Shown: piece by piece, positions 11,556 to 24,730 of the stretch
Numbering within the stretch: position 1 is the stretch's first letter
Layout: the number at the start of each line of letters is the position of its first letter
From: Albifimbria verrucaria
Lineage: Eukaryota > Ascomycota > Sordariomycetes > Hypocreales > Stachybotryaceae
Length of the DNA: 64,000 bases
Assembly (NCBI GenBank): GCA_020081605.1
Contig: JAHREC010000009.1
Location: forward strand, 2,914,001 to 2,978,000
Direction: 5' to 3'
Translations under genes and position numbers: made by a program
The notes under the pieces: model-generated
What the model saw: the letters and a program-made list of their open reading frames with translations, nothing else
What the model was told of the DNA's origin: nothing
Database searches by the model: none

Positions 11556-12249
11556 GGAGGGAACACGTATTTTTGCGCCTGTTAGGAGACAGGCAACTTT
11601 GTACAACACAATACTTGTTATGGAGGAACGGCTTATGCGAATACAGGATACCCAGCAAAACAACTTGGCAAGGGCGCGATACAGGATTAGAATGGCGAAA
11701 TTAGCTCTTCGGGAATTTTTGGATATTTTTATTTTAGGAACGACATTTTGCTTGCAGCACGGCCAAGCATGAGCCTTGGAGATAATTTCCGAATAGCCGC
11801 TGTGTATGTGAGTGAGTGACTGTGATGGTGACAGGCAGCACCAGCGCCAGCACCAGCGCCAAGGACCCCTAGAATTTGGTTTCACCTGTTGGCTGACTAA
11901 GGTCACTCTACATCCAGGAACCAGCACAGCCAAGAAGTGTACCTGGCACGTACCTGCTGGGTACCTGGCCACAGGTGCAAGCGCCCCGCTGCTTATCGAA
12001 CCGCTGGGGTCCCGGATAAGGCACTTTATTTGGGCATGTGGACAGGCTGGCCATCACATGACGTAGATTCCCATCTCCAACCATCCAAGTCCTCCAACAT
12101 CTCCATCCGTTTACTTCCTCCACGATGCTACCGCTGTAGCCGCCGCCCTCGTTTTCTCCTTGTTTGCCTTTCGATGTTATTCTCCGCCAGTTCTTCGTCA
12201 GCTTGCAACCAGCACAAGGTGCAGCAGCCCTGACGGCTGCCCCAGAATC
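11556..12249. other. intergenic region, NVJ2 promoter side
   Basis: Holds a small CAGCACCAG-type repeat near 11832-11860 and T/C-rich sequence before the NVJ2 start. No gene is supported. Confidence 0.4.
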
Positions 12250-15225
12250 ATGGGTAGCTGGACCGCTTTCCTCTTCGCTTACATCCTCGGTGGCATCACC
12301 TTCATCCCTCTTGTCCTTGCCGTCATATTCGCCCATGTGTACTTTACACTTCCTCTCCACGATCCCTCTAGTTCCACCAAAGACCATGGACTTGACAACA
12401 TAGTCCAACCTGGCGACGACACCTCGGCCCTCGACTCCGCCAAGACATCCGCAAAGGCCGATCCAAAGGCACGATCTAACCATGGCCCCGACGTCGCCGC
12501 CGGCTACTTTGCCGTATGCCGTGAATACACTCCCATGGGCATCAATGCGAAGCCCATCGAACGCCCGACCCCGTAGGCTCCGCCACCGTCACCGCCCCGA
12601 GCCCCAGCGTTTACCAGACCATGTACCGGAGCATCTTCGATCGAAAGCCCGTCAACGGCCCCTAGAGAACAAGAATAAGAACTTGATGAGCCAAAGGCCC
12701 AAGAAGGCCGGCAATGTCTTTTACGTGGTACTGAGGTAAGACATACAACGCTTGAACTTGGATCATCAATTGACGTGAATCTAGACACGGTCACCTCATG
12801 CTGTTTGACGATGAAGAGCAGTTGGAGGTCCGGCACGTTATCTCGCTAGCGCATCACGACGTGAGCATCTACTCTGGTGGAGATAATACCCCGAGGGTGA
12901 GCTCTTCATTAAGCGCAATGCTCTGTGCTTGTCACGGAAGTCGGCCAGTGAAACGATTACCCCAGATGGCCAGCTATCCAAGCCATTCTATCTGTTCTCA
13001 GAGGATTGCTCCGCCAAAGAAGACTTCTACTTTGCGCTGTTGCAGAGCCAGGAACAAACTATGGCGGCAGATGCCAAGCTACCAACCCCAAAGCAATTTG
13101 ACGTCAAGCACATCATCTCCCTCGTTCAAAAACTGCACTCGTCCGAAGAGCACTTGCAAACAAGATGGCTCAATGCATTATTGGGACGAGTATTCCTCGG
13201 CGTTTATAGAACAAGTGATCTTGAACACTACATCCGCAAGTTAATCATGAAGAAGATATCGCGAGTTAAGCGCCCTTCATTTTTAACCAACATCTCCGTG
13301 CAGGGCATGGACGTTGGAGAATCTGCCCCTTCTTTACCAACATCAAGTTGAAAGACTTGACCGTTGAAGGCGAGACCGTCGTGGAGGCAGATGTCAAGTA
13401 CTCAGGCAACTTCCGCATCGAGGTGGCCACAGTGGCCAAAATTGACCTTGGAGGCAGATTCAAGGTACGAGAGGTCAACTTGGTCTTGGCGGTTGTTTTG
13501 AAGAGGCTTGAGGGCCATGTCTTCTTCAAGATTAAGCCACCCCTAGCAACCGAATTTGGTTCTCGTTTCAAACCATGCCCAAGATGGAGATGGTCATCGA
13601 GCCGGTCGTCAGTTCGCGACAAATCACCTACACTCTGATTCTCCGTCATATAGAAAATCGAATCAAGGAGGTCTTTGCCGAGACCCTTGTCCAACCATTT
13701 TGGGATGATGTGCCCTTCTTCAAAACGGAACACAAGGTATGGAGAGGAGGTGTATTCGAAGATGATACACTTGAAGATGTCAACAACGTTGAGGGGCGGT
13801 TGCAGAGTCTGGTGATGTCGAGAGCATGGACCGCGTAGAAGAGAACCACGACATTTTGATGGATAACCCTCCGATGGAAAAGAGCCAGAGCCTTCCTACG
13901 ATGGATTCGCAATCAACGACCACAGGTCTTTTCGGCCGCAAAGTTAGTACCAAATCCCCGGCGGGCTCGACAACTTCAGCTTCCTCTACGAGTCTCGATA
14001 TGAAGGGCCCTGCAAGTCCCTCATCACGCTTATCAAAAATGATGCAGAACCCAGAACCTACGGTCGGAACCGATTCATCACATGCCAATGTATTCAAGCC
14101 TTCCACGTCACCGCCTGATTATGCTACCAATTATATGGCTGCATTACATTCTCGCTCGCATGAACCCTCGCCAGCAACAACCCCTTGGGCTCACCAGCCA
14201 AGGTTGAGAACATCGCCCAAGCTTCTCAATATTCATCTTCTTCTTCACGCGAAGCCCTCGATATAGAAAGACCAACAGAAGACGATTCTAGTACTACACC
14301 AGTTGCTTCAAAGCGTCGAGGCACCACTTCCTCTACTGAATCGGCGTCACAGGACCCAGGACAAACAGCATCGCCACCAAACTCCACGGCACCATCAATC
14401 AAGAGCCAGACGGGTTCAATCGGCCGCAATTTCTTTCTTCGTCGCGAGGGTACAAATAATTCTATATCCACCAACTCCACTACTGACGGTACTGCGCGAA
14501 AGAACACCTTGAATGCTGTCACCAATGCCGCCAACCAGGCCAGACAGTGGGGTTGGAACGCTATACAACGACAGAGAGAGACGAAGAAGGCAACTGACGG
14601 TCCAAGTCAAATCGACCTTACTCAACCAATGGGCAGAGGTCAACCGCTCCCTCCTCCGGGTACTCCACTACCTCGGCCTACAAACGGAATGACCAAGATT
14701 GCTCCCATGCAAGTACCGAAACGAAAGCCTCTCGCACCATCATTGCCAGATCGACCGGCTGAGGATTCTGGACTTGATAAGGACAATGCATCCCATGTAG
14801 ACACAGCACCCACACTGCCCAATCGTCGTAGGCGTGGAGCGACACAATCACAAGAAGATGAGCAGGATAATATGAACATGCTCGTCGTAGCAGCGCCCAC
14901 AGACTCCCAGCCAGCTTCTCCAGCTGCTGAAGGAAACATGATGTTCCCGCGAATGATTGAAGAGGATAACACGGAACAGTCAGAAAAGTCCGCAACAGCC
15001 CTAGCTCTACCAGCGGGTGCTTCGTCAACTTTACATGCAAACGCAGAAACGGACTCCAGTAGCATCGACGGTCCATTTTCGTCGGATGTGCCGATTATGG
15101 CTGTTCCCGCACCGGCTGATGCCGAGGATGATGACGACTACTCTGGCTGGATGGATAACGATGAAATGGAGCCCGACCAGGTCGTGGAGCAAGCGTCCGA
15201 TCGCGTGTCTGAGCAGGTTAAATAG
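12250..15225 (+). CDS. NVJ2: NVJ2/TEX2-type lipid-transfer protein at membrane contact sites
   Basis: Homologue of yeast Nvj2 and animal TEX2, which bind ER membrane and carry lipids at organelle contacts. The start at 12250 puts a membrane anchor first (FLFAYILGGITFIPLVLAVI). A PH-like region follows (FYVVLRHGHLMLFDDEEQ, HDVSIYSGGDNTP, KPFYLFSEDCSAKEDFYF). The SMP domain has RWLNALLGRVFLGVYRT, LKDLTVEGETVVEADVKYSG and MPKMEMVIEPVVSSRQI. The C-terminal third is a long Ser/Thr/Pro-rich disordered tail ending in acidic sequence. An intron lies at 12736-12784. Seven single-base losses, near 12573, 12662, 12892, 13327, 13543, 13797 and 14188, all sit in runs of C or G; each added base restores the family frame. 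They are best read as sequencing errors. Confidence 0.88.
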
Positions 15226-15803
15226 ACTGGCTGGTCTTTGTATGTCACGAGCGCAGCCTCTCGAGTGAGCAACGTGTGGACCGCATGTTTGAGTATAGCG
15301 GAAATCATGAGCAACAATTTACATGTTATGGGATCGGGCTGGGTGTTATTAGGCGCAGGACCGACTTTCATAACTTATACCTTTGATAGATACGAATTCC
15401 ACAAGATTTCTATACGTGTTTCCATTCTAACTTGGTGAGAAATGTCTGCGATGGTGGCTTCTCGTGACATGTGCAATCAACTGGCATTGTGTCGGGAGCA
15501 CTACTAGAGGCAGATCACGGTTACTTTACGCAGGGATCTTCTCATCGATCGCCGGCTCAGTCGGAACATGCATGATGCGCGCATAAAACATACGTGGTAA
15601 TTCATTATCAAGAGAAACTGTAAAGGGTGCTGTGTTGCCCAATCCCAAACGCCTGGCTGTGCTATCCGAATATCGCGTGTACAATTCCAAAATGCTAGCC
15701 GCTCCGCAACGCTCAGAGTGCTCAACCGCGCAATCACAAATGCATACGCCCTATAATCATGGCAATCCCTAAAAGATCCATCGCGTCGTGTATAGCCATC
15801 TCA
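15226..15803. other. intergenic region between convergent NVJ2 and REV3
   Basis: Space between two 3' ends. No coding frame with family resemblance was seen. AT-rich sequence near 15370-15430 could serve NVJ2 3' end formation. Confidence 0.4.
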
Positions 15804-18800
15804 CTACCACTGCAAGTCTCGCCTTTTCACGCCCTCCAACAGGCTGCGAATTGCTGGCTCGTTCTTGTTCTTCTCACCACGCATCTTGTTCGACTGCTTC
15901 ACCCGTGTCCAAAACACGGGGCAGTCTTTGCTATCACAGAGCACCTCGTCGAGCGGGCTGAGTCCCGAGCAGCTCTGGCACAGCGCCTCGACTTCGCGAT
16001 ACTTGCGCTCCTCTTCTGCATTCCGCTTCTGCAGCGAGGCCAGGGACTTTGGGGTGTTGGCACGGCACCTTCTGCACAACACATTGCTGCCCTGCTGCTT
16101 GAACTTGCCATTGCAGATAACGCAGTGCGTCGACTTCATGTACGCCTCGAGAGTCCTCTTCTTGGTGCTGAGGCTTGTGGCGGCGTGATAAATCCGCTGT
16201 ACCTTGGGCATCTCGTCATACCATTGCCGGACGTTTGCGCCGACGAGATTGAAGATACGTTCCAGAGGTGGTATCAAGTTCTTGGAGATGTAATATTCGG
16301 CGTCAAGCCGCCAATGAGGGTTTGCCAGGAGTTCTTCGGGCGCGACACATCGATCGATGAGTCGTGCACCGGGAGCACCAGTGACAACAACGTAGGGTAC
16401 ACGTTCACCATATTGTGGCTCAGCCCTGGCATCTTCGAGCATACGCTTCGTGCTAATGAGTGCGCCAGCTGGCGCGGTACCTTTTCAGAGTACGTTCCCA
16501 AACGCACCTCCTTCGCAAAGCAAAAATCTTGGACCGAGACCGTTCCTCGCATGATCTTGCCACACTGGCTCTGAAAATACGCCTTGATTTGACTGAGATC
16601 GGCTGTTTCAAACAGGAGTCTCAAGGCTTTTTCCTCAATCTTCTGTTCTGCAGGTGTTCCATCACGCCGAACAGTCTCAATTCCTTTCGCGTCGAATACT
16701 GGCTTCTCCTGGTTCTTGCTCTCGTACATGTAGCCAACGTAGCGCTTTTTGGCGAGGAGAACACATGGATGATAGACTTTTTCGAACTTCAACTTCACAG
16801 GTCTGGGGTTCATGTCTGTGATGGCCTTTACTATTTCGTCGCCGATGTCAAAGGCCTCATCTTTCGTTCGTCCTTTTAGATAGATGAACAGACTATCGGT
16901 GTCGCCATACACAACCTCAGCTCCCCAACGCTCAACTGAGTGTATGTAAGCAATTGCTCTTTCAAGTGTCTCGCGAGCTGTCTGCACAATGCTATCAGCA
17001 ATTTCGGAGCATGGCATTCGCCCTGAAAACGACGCAGATGTGTATCCGTATGTGACATTGGCAAGCAGCTTCAGTGCGAGCTGTCGATTGTTCAAAAGCT
17101 GCTGCAGTGTTTTATCGTCCTTGTCCTGCTTCATACCACTTTTGACCATGACTCTTGTTTCGAGTATCTCAGTCAACATTTTGGCGAGCAAAGACTTGCG
17201 AATCTCTGATTTGACATACATCATACCATTCGGGGCAATGTTGATATAGTCTTGGAGCAGCGCAAGTAGCCCTTGTTGTCGCTTGTATTCTGTGAAGCCC
17301 ATTTTGTTCATTCCCCGCCAGTTGGTGATGCGACCGAGAAACGTTGAGTAACAATAGTTGTAGGCAATCATGACGCTAGGGTAAAGACTCTGAAAATCAA
17401 GGACAAGAAGCGGGCTGTTGTAGAATGCACTTTGAGGTTCCATGACCAAAGGCAAGCACTCCAGTGCATTCTGGCCACCAACCTGCTTCCTACTAGGAGA
17501 TACCAGCATGAAATTCTCAGGCTTTGCGATTCTGAACATGATGGACTCGACCTTGAATTGAGAACCTCGGGAAAACACAGAAAAGAAATCAACACCAAGC
17601 AGCCTCGCCTGCTCGCTGGTCCTGGGGATGAGTTCATTGGCCTCAAGTATCTCAATATCAAGTCTCGCGCGGTGGCGATAATACTTGAGTAGGTTGCTCA
17701 AGTCCCGTGGCTTGCCGCTTTTGTACCAAGTTGTAAGTGTTTTCCATGCATAATGAGGAATGCGCCGGTGAAGCAAATGCCAAACGACATTTTCCATTGT
17801 ATATTGAAGGAGATTTAGTTCTCCTCGCATGGCCCTCCAGATGTTGATCATGTGTCGACCTGTAACACGGATCGTAGACGTGGTGTTGAAACCCCAACGA
17901 TCGCTGTCCTTCCCAAATCTTCCATGGGATTGTGTCTTCATACGGGAAAACTCATCGCAGAGGTTGTAGTCGTACTTCAACCTCGCTCGCTCAATCAGAT
18001 AACCCCATGAACTGCCGTGAACTTCATAGCCGGTAAGAATATCTGGATCGTGCGTTCTAACGACTTCCACGAGGCGCACCATGAGGTCAAGCTCAGAAGT
18101 CTCCTCGAGCACATCGGCATTTGTGGCAGACCGGATCCGCTGGGCCATGTTACCGTCGGCACTCAGAATAATAATGCCCGACTGTATCGATTCTGACGGG
18201 TCTTGGCTGCTGAGCACAGTCTCGTCTGACTTCAAGGCCCAAAATGCACTGGACTTCGTCCTCTTCCGGATTTGGGAAAAACTTGCCACGCGTGTTGACA
18301 TGAATCTCTATACTCATCGTGCTCATATACTGGGCCTCGTGCTCCACGCTGGTGGACTTTGGTTTCTGAGAATACTTGAACCCATTCTTATTCTTTGGCG
18401 TGGGGCCGTCAATCTGAGAAAGGAATCGCCTCGGTGCTGTCGAGGGACCTGGGGCAGTGCATCCTCTTTTTCTTCTCCTTCATCGTTTTGGCGGCTCATC
18501 AATCCTCCACCTCCTTACGAGTAGGTGGAGGTTGAGCAATTTCCCAGTTCCTCAACGAGCAAATGCGACTCTGTCGTCGATATTCTGCTCGTGCCGCTAC
18601 CTTGTCAGGAAACGCATTTGACTTGAAGCCATGAATAGCTGGAGATGTGCCCGTGGGGTCAAAGGCTGGTAAAAACGGTAATGTATTGCCCTGAATTCGA
18701 AACTCGCGTCCAGCGTATTCTCGAGCACGAGTCGGAACGTCTTTTTCCTTGCTGTAAAATGCATCTTGGTAAAGAACATTCGGGAGACCATGCTCTGCGA

Positions 18801-20847
18801 AATTAGTAACGTCGTCTACTGCCGGGGAAGTGCTGCTAAAATAAGTGTTGGTTCACTCGAATAATTGGCAAATGCCTCCTCCAACTTTGAGTCTTGTGAC
18901 AACGAAGAGAGCTCCAATTGCGACTGGCTGGGGAAAGACGAAGCGATAGGTGTCATCACACTACTTTGTCCAGAAGAGATCATATGATGCTCAAAAGACA
19001 CATGTTTCTGAAAACCAGTATCTTCACTCTGCTGGGAAGATGAGAGTTGGCTTCGTTGGCTAAGACGAAGCTTCGTATTTGGATCATTCTGATCCTTCAC
19101 GATTGGAAAGTTCAATGTCTTGTTCTGGCCATGCAATTGGTTTGAGGTGGGTGGTCCAAAATTCTCTTGTGTTGATGGAAATGGCAATAATCCTTTTGGC
19201 GGCTGGTCCAGACTTTGCTTTTCTGATGTCTTGTCGCTTGCTTGACTAACAGCAACACCTGTCTTTGGGGTTGGAGCATCACCCGTCCTAGGCCTTTTAG
19301 AAGACGGGAGGCGCGAAGACGGCAGAGGCGCGACACGTTTGAGAACAGTGTGACTTGAAGAATTCATCAAGTGAGCATTTGGCGTCCGTGATACCAACCC
19401 CTTTTCATCCACCGAATCCAACAGTCCTGGAAATATTTCCATCACTGGAAATTTACCAGTCTTCATACCACTGCGACAAATACCTAGAAAATTGGGTAGA
19501 GGCTCACTCTCGATTGCTCTTCCGTTTGACTGCAAAATACTGTCCAAATCTCTCAACCCTTCTTCGTCCGAATCGCTTGGGAAGAAATCGTCGTCTAAAT
19601 ATGTCGCTGGGCCTTTTTTCTCATTGTTGTCAGGCGATAGCTCATTCGTATCAGAGGAAAGCCCCAGTAGAGGATTCAGAGTGGAGGGATGGAGATCCTC
19701 AACGGATTGCAGGACCGTATTGACGCTTTCCTCTAGAGATTGCTGTGCAACAAAGGAGTCAAACGAAGGCGCTGATCCTTGGGAAGGTGTCTTCTCCTCC
19801 TCGATCAACTCCCGAATTTGTTCTCGATATTCGTCTTCGTGGATCCAGCCCTGTGGCTGACTGTTTCGGGGTCTGCAGACATTGATACCAGGACTTCAGG
19901 AGGAAAGGGCTGCTTCCTTGCTGCCAGCGAGGCATCTTTCGTTTCCGTCTTTTTGTCTCGTCTTTCCAGAGTCCTGCCATGCTATGCACCAACTTAACAT
20001 CGGAAGAAATTGGCGAGAGGCGCTCGACAAAGTTATGGTGCAATTGCCGCTCTTTGATTACGCGACGATTCATGATATCTTGGACACAAAGGTCAACTTC
20101 GATGGAGCAGTGGCTTGCTCTGGGTAGTGAATCGTCATCTGTGATGAGTTCCGGTGGAATAGACAAACTGTGCCACAAGTGAGAGGAATTGGACCCTTTG
20201 TCGTGTTCTGGAATTGGTGAACGGAAGCTAGCCTTGGAGGCGTCAAGATAGTCGCATCCGTACAGGTTGTAGTCTATCATGAATTGAAGAAGGTACTGGA
20301 GGTGGGCTTCGTATGGTTGAAACTTTTGCTTCATGATGGTGCCTTGCTGGAGCAAATCCGCTAGCCTGGTCATGACTACGGGGTTGTACATGTAGATTTT
20401 GAGAAAGAAACGGTAGCCGACATGAAATCCGTAAAATGGGATACCCTTTACCAGGGTAATCCGGGCGACATATTCCGCCTTGTTTCCATATTGATCACGC
20501 CGGTAGCTCACAGCCAGAGCGTGATCAATGGAAAGATGGAGGCGGTAGATGTATGCACCAACTGATGGTTCTGTTAGCATGGGCACCATTGAGTCGGATT
20601 CTCATGACCGACCTTCTTCTGGTTCAAGACCTCCATTGTACTCTACATAGAGGTACGGAAACGCTCCATGGACATGAGCACACACTTTCTGGCCGGTCTC
20701 AGTAGAACCAAAGACTCTCACGACAGGGACCTTGGTGCCCTTTGAGATCTGGGATGGGCGGACATCGTTGCGCAGTTGGGGGTCAAAACGCGTCGGTGAA
20801 GCTTGGTAATGATCGATACAATTCAACCTGACGCGGAATACGTCCAT
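15804..20847 (-). CDS. REV3: DNA polymerase zeta catalytic subunit
   Basis: Family-B translesion polymerase that extends from mismatched or damaged ends in the nucleus, with Rev7 and Pol31/Pol32. The start at 20847 gives the family N-terminus MDVFRVRLNCIDHYQ. An intron (GTCGGT to ATCAG, about 20562-20612) separates it from GAYIYRLHLSIDHALAVSYR. A long Ser-rich middle (about 18.8-20.0 kb) precedes the core. Polymerase motifs are DFQSLYPSVMIAYNY (A), LKLLANVTYGY (B) and YGDTDSLFI (C). The C-terminus carries CVICNGKF with CRRC and then CQSC with CDSKDC, the two cysteine modules, the second of which binds an iron-sulfur cluster in this family. Frame breaks near 19910, 18825, 18505, 18415, 18245 and 16492 are each mended by one base, mostly in C, G or T runs. 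Confidence 0.95.
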
Positions 20848-21940
20848 ATTCCACGCTGTCATGCATCTTTCAAGGAGCGCGTCGAGTGTTGAAATTGAAA
20901 GCGTGATGATGTTGATGGGTGGATCCGGAATGGAAAACGGTACCTTTGGATTTTAAACTGGCCCCTGCGGCGCAACGTACCGGTTTAGGAAATTTGTCTG
21001 ACAGGGGCCGTCATTTGCTTTGCACAGGCAGCAACCCAGGTCAAATGTTATGTCCTGTGCATCATGGAATGGCGCTGTGAGAAATTCCAACCGTCGTCAA
21101 TGCATGGGTTAAATCTCGTTCATGGCTCCTTTTGTTGTTGTTGTTTTTTATTTTTTTATTCTTTAGCTTAGCTGCTCGAGAGGTGCCTTGCTGTAGAGCT
21201 CCTAAATGGTAGGTACTACAGTGCGTACAGTATGTGATGAAGGTACCCACATGATGAAGGTACCTGCAGTGGGTACCGAGTACCTGGTCCGCTCAACATT
21301 CACCTGTGCCTACCTAAGCTGCAGAATAAATGGTGTCCAGAGTACCACTGATCAGACTCGCTATATGTAATTCAATCCGACGTTATGCAACTATAATTAT
21401 TTGCGAAGGAACTTGAAGGTATCCGGATTTTTGTATTTTGCATCTTCATCCTTTTTGGCTTTTTTTTTGTTTTTTTTCACAGGACAGCTTATCATTATAA
21501 GATATGATTGCTGTTATAATGCTACTCATTAGATCATAGTGGTGGCATTTTGTCGAATTACACTGAACACAATTCATGACATCTGGCGCATGAGGAGGAG
21601 AACGCGGTTGAAGAATATGAACCCTCAGAACTCAAGACATAAGAAACATGCAAAATTAACGTGATAATCGACCTCTTTTCATTATTGCCAAGCCGTTTAC
21701 CACCTCCTTTGAACTATAGATGACAAACAAGGAAAATAGCACTGCTACAGGGTAGCGCTACCAGAACGGCCTAGAACGCCTCGTTCACGTGCTGATAAAG
21801 CATTTGATATCTGATAACATCGCTTTACAACGTTCACGTCGCGATACCCTCCTCCTCTCCACAGGGTGTTGTCTGCACGCAGCTCTCGCCCCAAATTGGA
21901 TGATTGCAGATTGACGATTGCACTGTATTCTCCTATCATA
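20848..21940. promoter_or_regulatory. divergent intergenic region between REV3 and SLU7
   Basis: About 1.1 kb serving two outward genes. It contains a repeated GATGAAGGTACC phrase near 21236-21262 within GTACC-rich sequence, T-tracts near 21140 and 21460, and no coding frame. Presence of both promoters is inferred from gene orientation. Confidence 0.5.
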
Positions 21941-23325
21941 ATGGCGCCTCCCCAGAAACCCGAGGCTCGCGCAGCCAGCAAAGAAGAGAACGTCTACATC
22001 CCGTCCTTCATCAGTAAACGTCCCTTCTATGCGGGCGAGGAGGGCGACGACAATGACTACCTCAAGCATCAGCGTCGAGAGGAGAAGAAGGAGAAGACGA
22101 CTTGGTACGAGCGAGGGCGAAAAGCAGGGCCCGCCGCCACCAAATACCGCAAAGGAGCATGCGAAAACTGCGGCGCAATGACCCACAAGGCCAAGGACTG
22201 CCTCAGTCGCCCGAGAGCAAAGGGCGCCAAGTGGACAGGCAAGGATATACAAGCGGACGAGGTACTCCAGGACGTCAATCTTGGTTGGGACGCGAAGCGA
22301 GATCGCTGGAACGGTTACGATGCCAGGGAATACAGCAAGGTGGTCGATGAGTATAACCAGATGGAGGAGCTGCGGAAGCAGGTTTCGAAACGTGCTGGTG
22401 GTGAGGACGAAGACGACAAAAATGAGGATGACAAGTACGCAGAGGAGAACGACATGAGCAGACATCAAAGTACCGCTACGAAACAGCTACGATTACGAGA
22501 GGACACAGCAAAGTACTTGATCAACCTGGATTTGGAGTCGGCAAAGTACGACCCCAAGACCAGGTCTTTAGTGGATGGTGGAGCCACGGCAGACAAGGCG
22601 TCTGAGCTGTATGCCGAGGAGGGCTTCATGCGATCCTCTGGCGATGCCAATGAGTTCGAAAAGGCACAACGACTTGCCTGGGAGACCCAAGAGAAGATGG
22701 GCGACACAACCCAGCATTTACAAGCCAACCCGACGGCCGGAGAGTTCTACCGGAAGAAGGAGCGGGAAGAGCGCGAGAAGCAGCGCGCCGAGATGGAGAA
22801 GAAGCTGCTGGAAAAGTACGGTGGCGGAGACCAAAAGGCCCTCCCTGCTGCCTTGCGCAACATGGCTGTCACCGAATCAGAGACTTTCGTGGAGTACGAC
22901 GAGGCAGGCCTCATCAAAGGCGCACCGCGGAAGAAGGCCAAGTCAAAGTACGCCGAAGATGTTTTCATCAACAACCACACATCTGTATGGGGCAGTTGGT
23001 GGTCCAATTTACGTGGGGTTATGCTTGCTGTCACTCATCTATCAAGAACAGCTACTGCACTGGAGAGGAGGGCAAGGCAGCGTGGGAGGCGGCAGACCGT
23101 CAGAAGAGCGGAGTGGATTTGGTGGAAAGCAAGCCCGAAGAGGATGTAGAAGCACCCAAAGAAGAGGAGAAGAGCGAAGAGAAGGACGACGGCAGCTCAA
23201 GAAAACGGACACGGGAGGAAATGCTCAGTGGAGTGAGCGAGGCAGAGTTGGACGAGTACAGGCGGAAGAGGACGGCAGCGAATGATCCGATGGCGAAGCT
23301 GCTAGGGCGAGACGAACTTCTGTAG
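21941..23325 (+). CDS. SLU7: pre-mRNA splicing factor SLU7
   Basis: Second-step spliceosome protein involved in 3' splice-site choice. The start at 21941 ([20 protein letters not shown]) matches the family N-terminus. The CCHC zinc knuckle reads [14 protein letters not shown]. The conserved core contains [20 protein letters not shown] sequence (here [17 protein letters not shown]) and [11 protein letters not shown]. After WGSWWSN the open frame goes wrong; adding one T in the T run near 23009 restores [19 protein letters not shown] and the rest to KLLGRDELL at 23325. No intron is apparent. Length of about 460 residues fits fungal SLU7. Confidence 0.93.
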
Positions 23326-23587
23326 GAGACAATGATGAAGGCAAACATGTTTAAAGCATAGCACTGAGTTATCAACATTCACATTCACAGCAAGCGGCAG
23401 ATAAAAGGTGTTTGATCCAGCGGTAGAAATCATTCCGGATTAACTCCTGACCATATGATGAAGTCATTCCATTTTTGTCCTCTTGCTAACGCCGCAAGCT
23501 ATGAAGAGACACCCTAATCCATGAGCGGCATTCCTTGCCAACCAGCCCGAGACACGTTGGACAATCATCAGAGCATAGCTAATGCAT

Positions 23588-24318
23588 TTATTCCTCATCC
23601 TCCTCATCACCACCCTCCTCGCCCTTCTCGGCGGCCTTGGCCTTCTTTCTGCGGACACGACCGGGGCGGCCGCCACCGTAGGGGAGGTGAGGGCGAAGTC
23701 AATGTGCTTCTGGGAGTCGAGACGGACGATGAACGAGGGACGTTGACGATCTGCTTGCCGACGCGGATGTGGCGCTGACGGATCAGGACACGAGCGTGGT
23801 GGATAGACTTGGCGAGACCAAGCTTGTAGACGCAGGTCTGGAGACGACGCTCCAAGAAATCCTCGATCTTAAGGGCAAGCACGTAATCGAGCTTCATGCG
23901 GGACTCGTCGAGGACACCGACACGGACCAGACGGCGAATGAGGGCATTGCCCTCGAAGAGACGCTTGGGGTCCTTCTCGTCGAGAGTAAGAAGCTGACTG
24001 TAGATGGGTTCATGGTTAGCAATTGCTTGTGCCACAAGTTTATAATTTTTTTCCTCTCCAAGGGGCAGACATACCGGGCAGCACGACGGATCTTGGACAG
24101 AGTCAGACCGACTCGCCAGACCTCACGCTTGTTGCGCAGGCCATACTCGCCGACGAGCTTAAGCTCAGAGTCCCTGGGGTATACGGTCAGTCTTCAAATC
24201 ACAATCGACTTGAACAGAGACAAGCTCATGCTCAGTGGCCGGTGAATACTGACAATCGAGCGGCCTCGAAGGGACGACGAGGGACACGGGAGGTCTTGGA
24301 ATAGGCGCGAGGAGGCAT
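23588..24318 (-). CDS. RPS9: 40S ribosomal protein S9 (uS4)
   Basis: Small-subunit ribosomal protein needed for decoding accuracy. The start at 24318 reads [20 protein letters not shown]. Introns fit 24174-24253 and 23998-24074, and a 5' UTR intron at 24320-24383. The S4 RNA-binding region is plain ([20 protein letters not shown] and [20 protein letters not shown]). Two C losses follow: one after IVNVP near 23735, which restores [19 protein letters not shown], and one near 23692, which restores [20 protein letters not shown]. The corrected frame ends in an acidic DEEDEE tail at 23588. The gene is essential and conserved, so it serves as an internal control showing that frame breaks here are artefacts. 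Confidence 0.95.
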
Positions 24319-24319
24319 G

Positions 24320-24383
24320 CTGCAAAAGACTTTGTTAACTCATGCGCGACAGAGATGAAGGCATCGTCAAAGGGGCAACTTAC
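24320..24383 (-). other. 5' UTR intron of RPS9
   Basis: On the minus strand it runs from GTAAGT to TTTTGCAG with TTAAC as branch candidate, ending one base before the ATG. Leader introns are common in fungal ribosomal protein genes. Confidence 0.6.
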
Positions 24384-24730
24384 TTGGCTGGCTCCTTGGG
24401 TGTTTGGCTGGAGTTGGAACTTTCAGTCGCAATCTCAGAATCGAGAATTGTCAAGTCAAGTTGTGGGGTCGTAAATTTCGCGGTCACAGCGTCACGTGCC
24501 TGCCGGCCCTAGGTTTCAGTCGCACCTGCCTTGGCCCTGGGTGGGGTGCACACTTTTTACCCTAGGGAAGGTGCCAACCGAAAAAAATCTCGGATTATCT
24601 CAGCATCCGCTCCCACAAGCCCGGCGCAAATCCACAACACCAAAGGAAAGCCTCTCGCTGCTGTCTTTCCCCGTCAACCCACCATTCAACCAACCTCGAA
24701 TCACCGCCGTTCCGGGACAAAGCAGACGCG
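24384..24730. promoter_or_regulatory. shared promoter of RPS9 and RPL21
   Basis: Both ribosomal genes start outward from this short region. It carries a CACGTG palindrome at 24493-24498 and two copies of CCCTAGG at 24507-24513 and 24560-24566. Similar CCCTA-type elements are known in ribosomal protein promoters of several fungi. Co-regulation is inferred. Confidence 0.55.
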
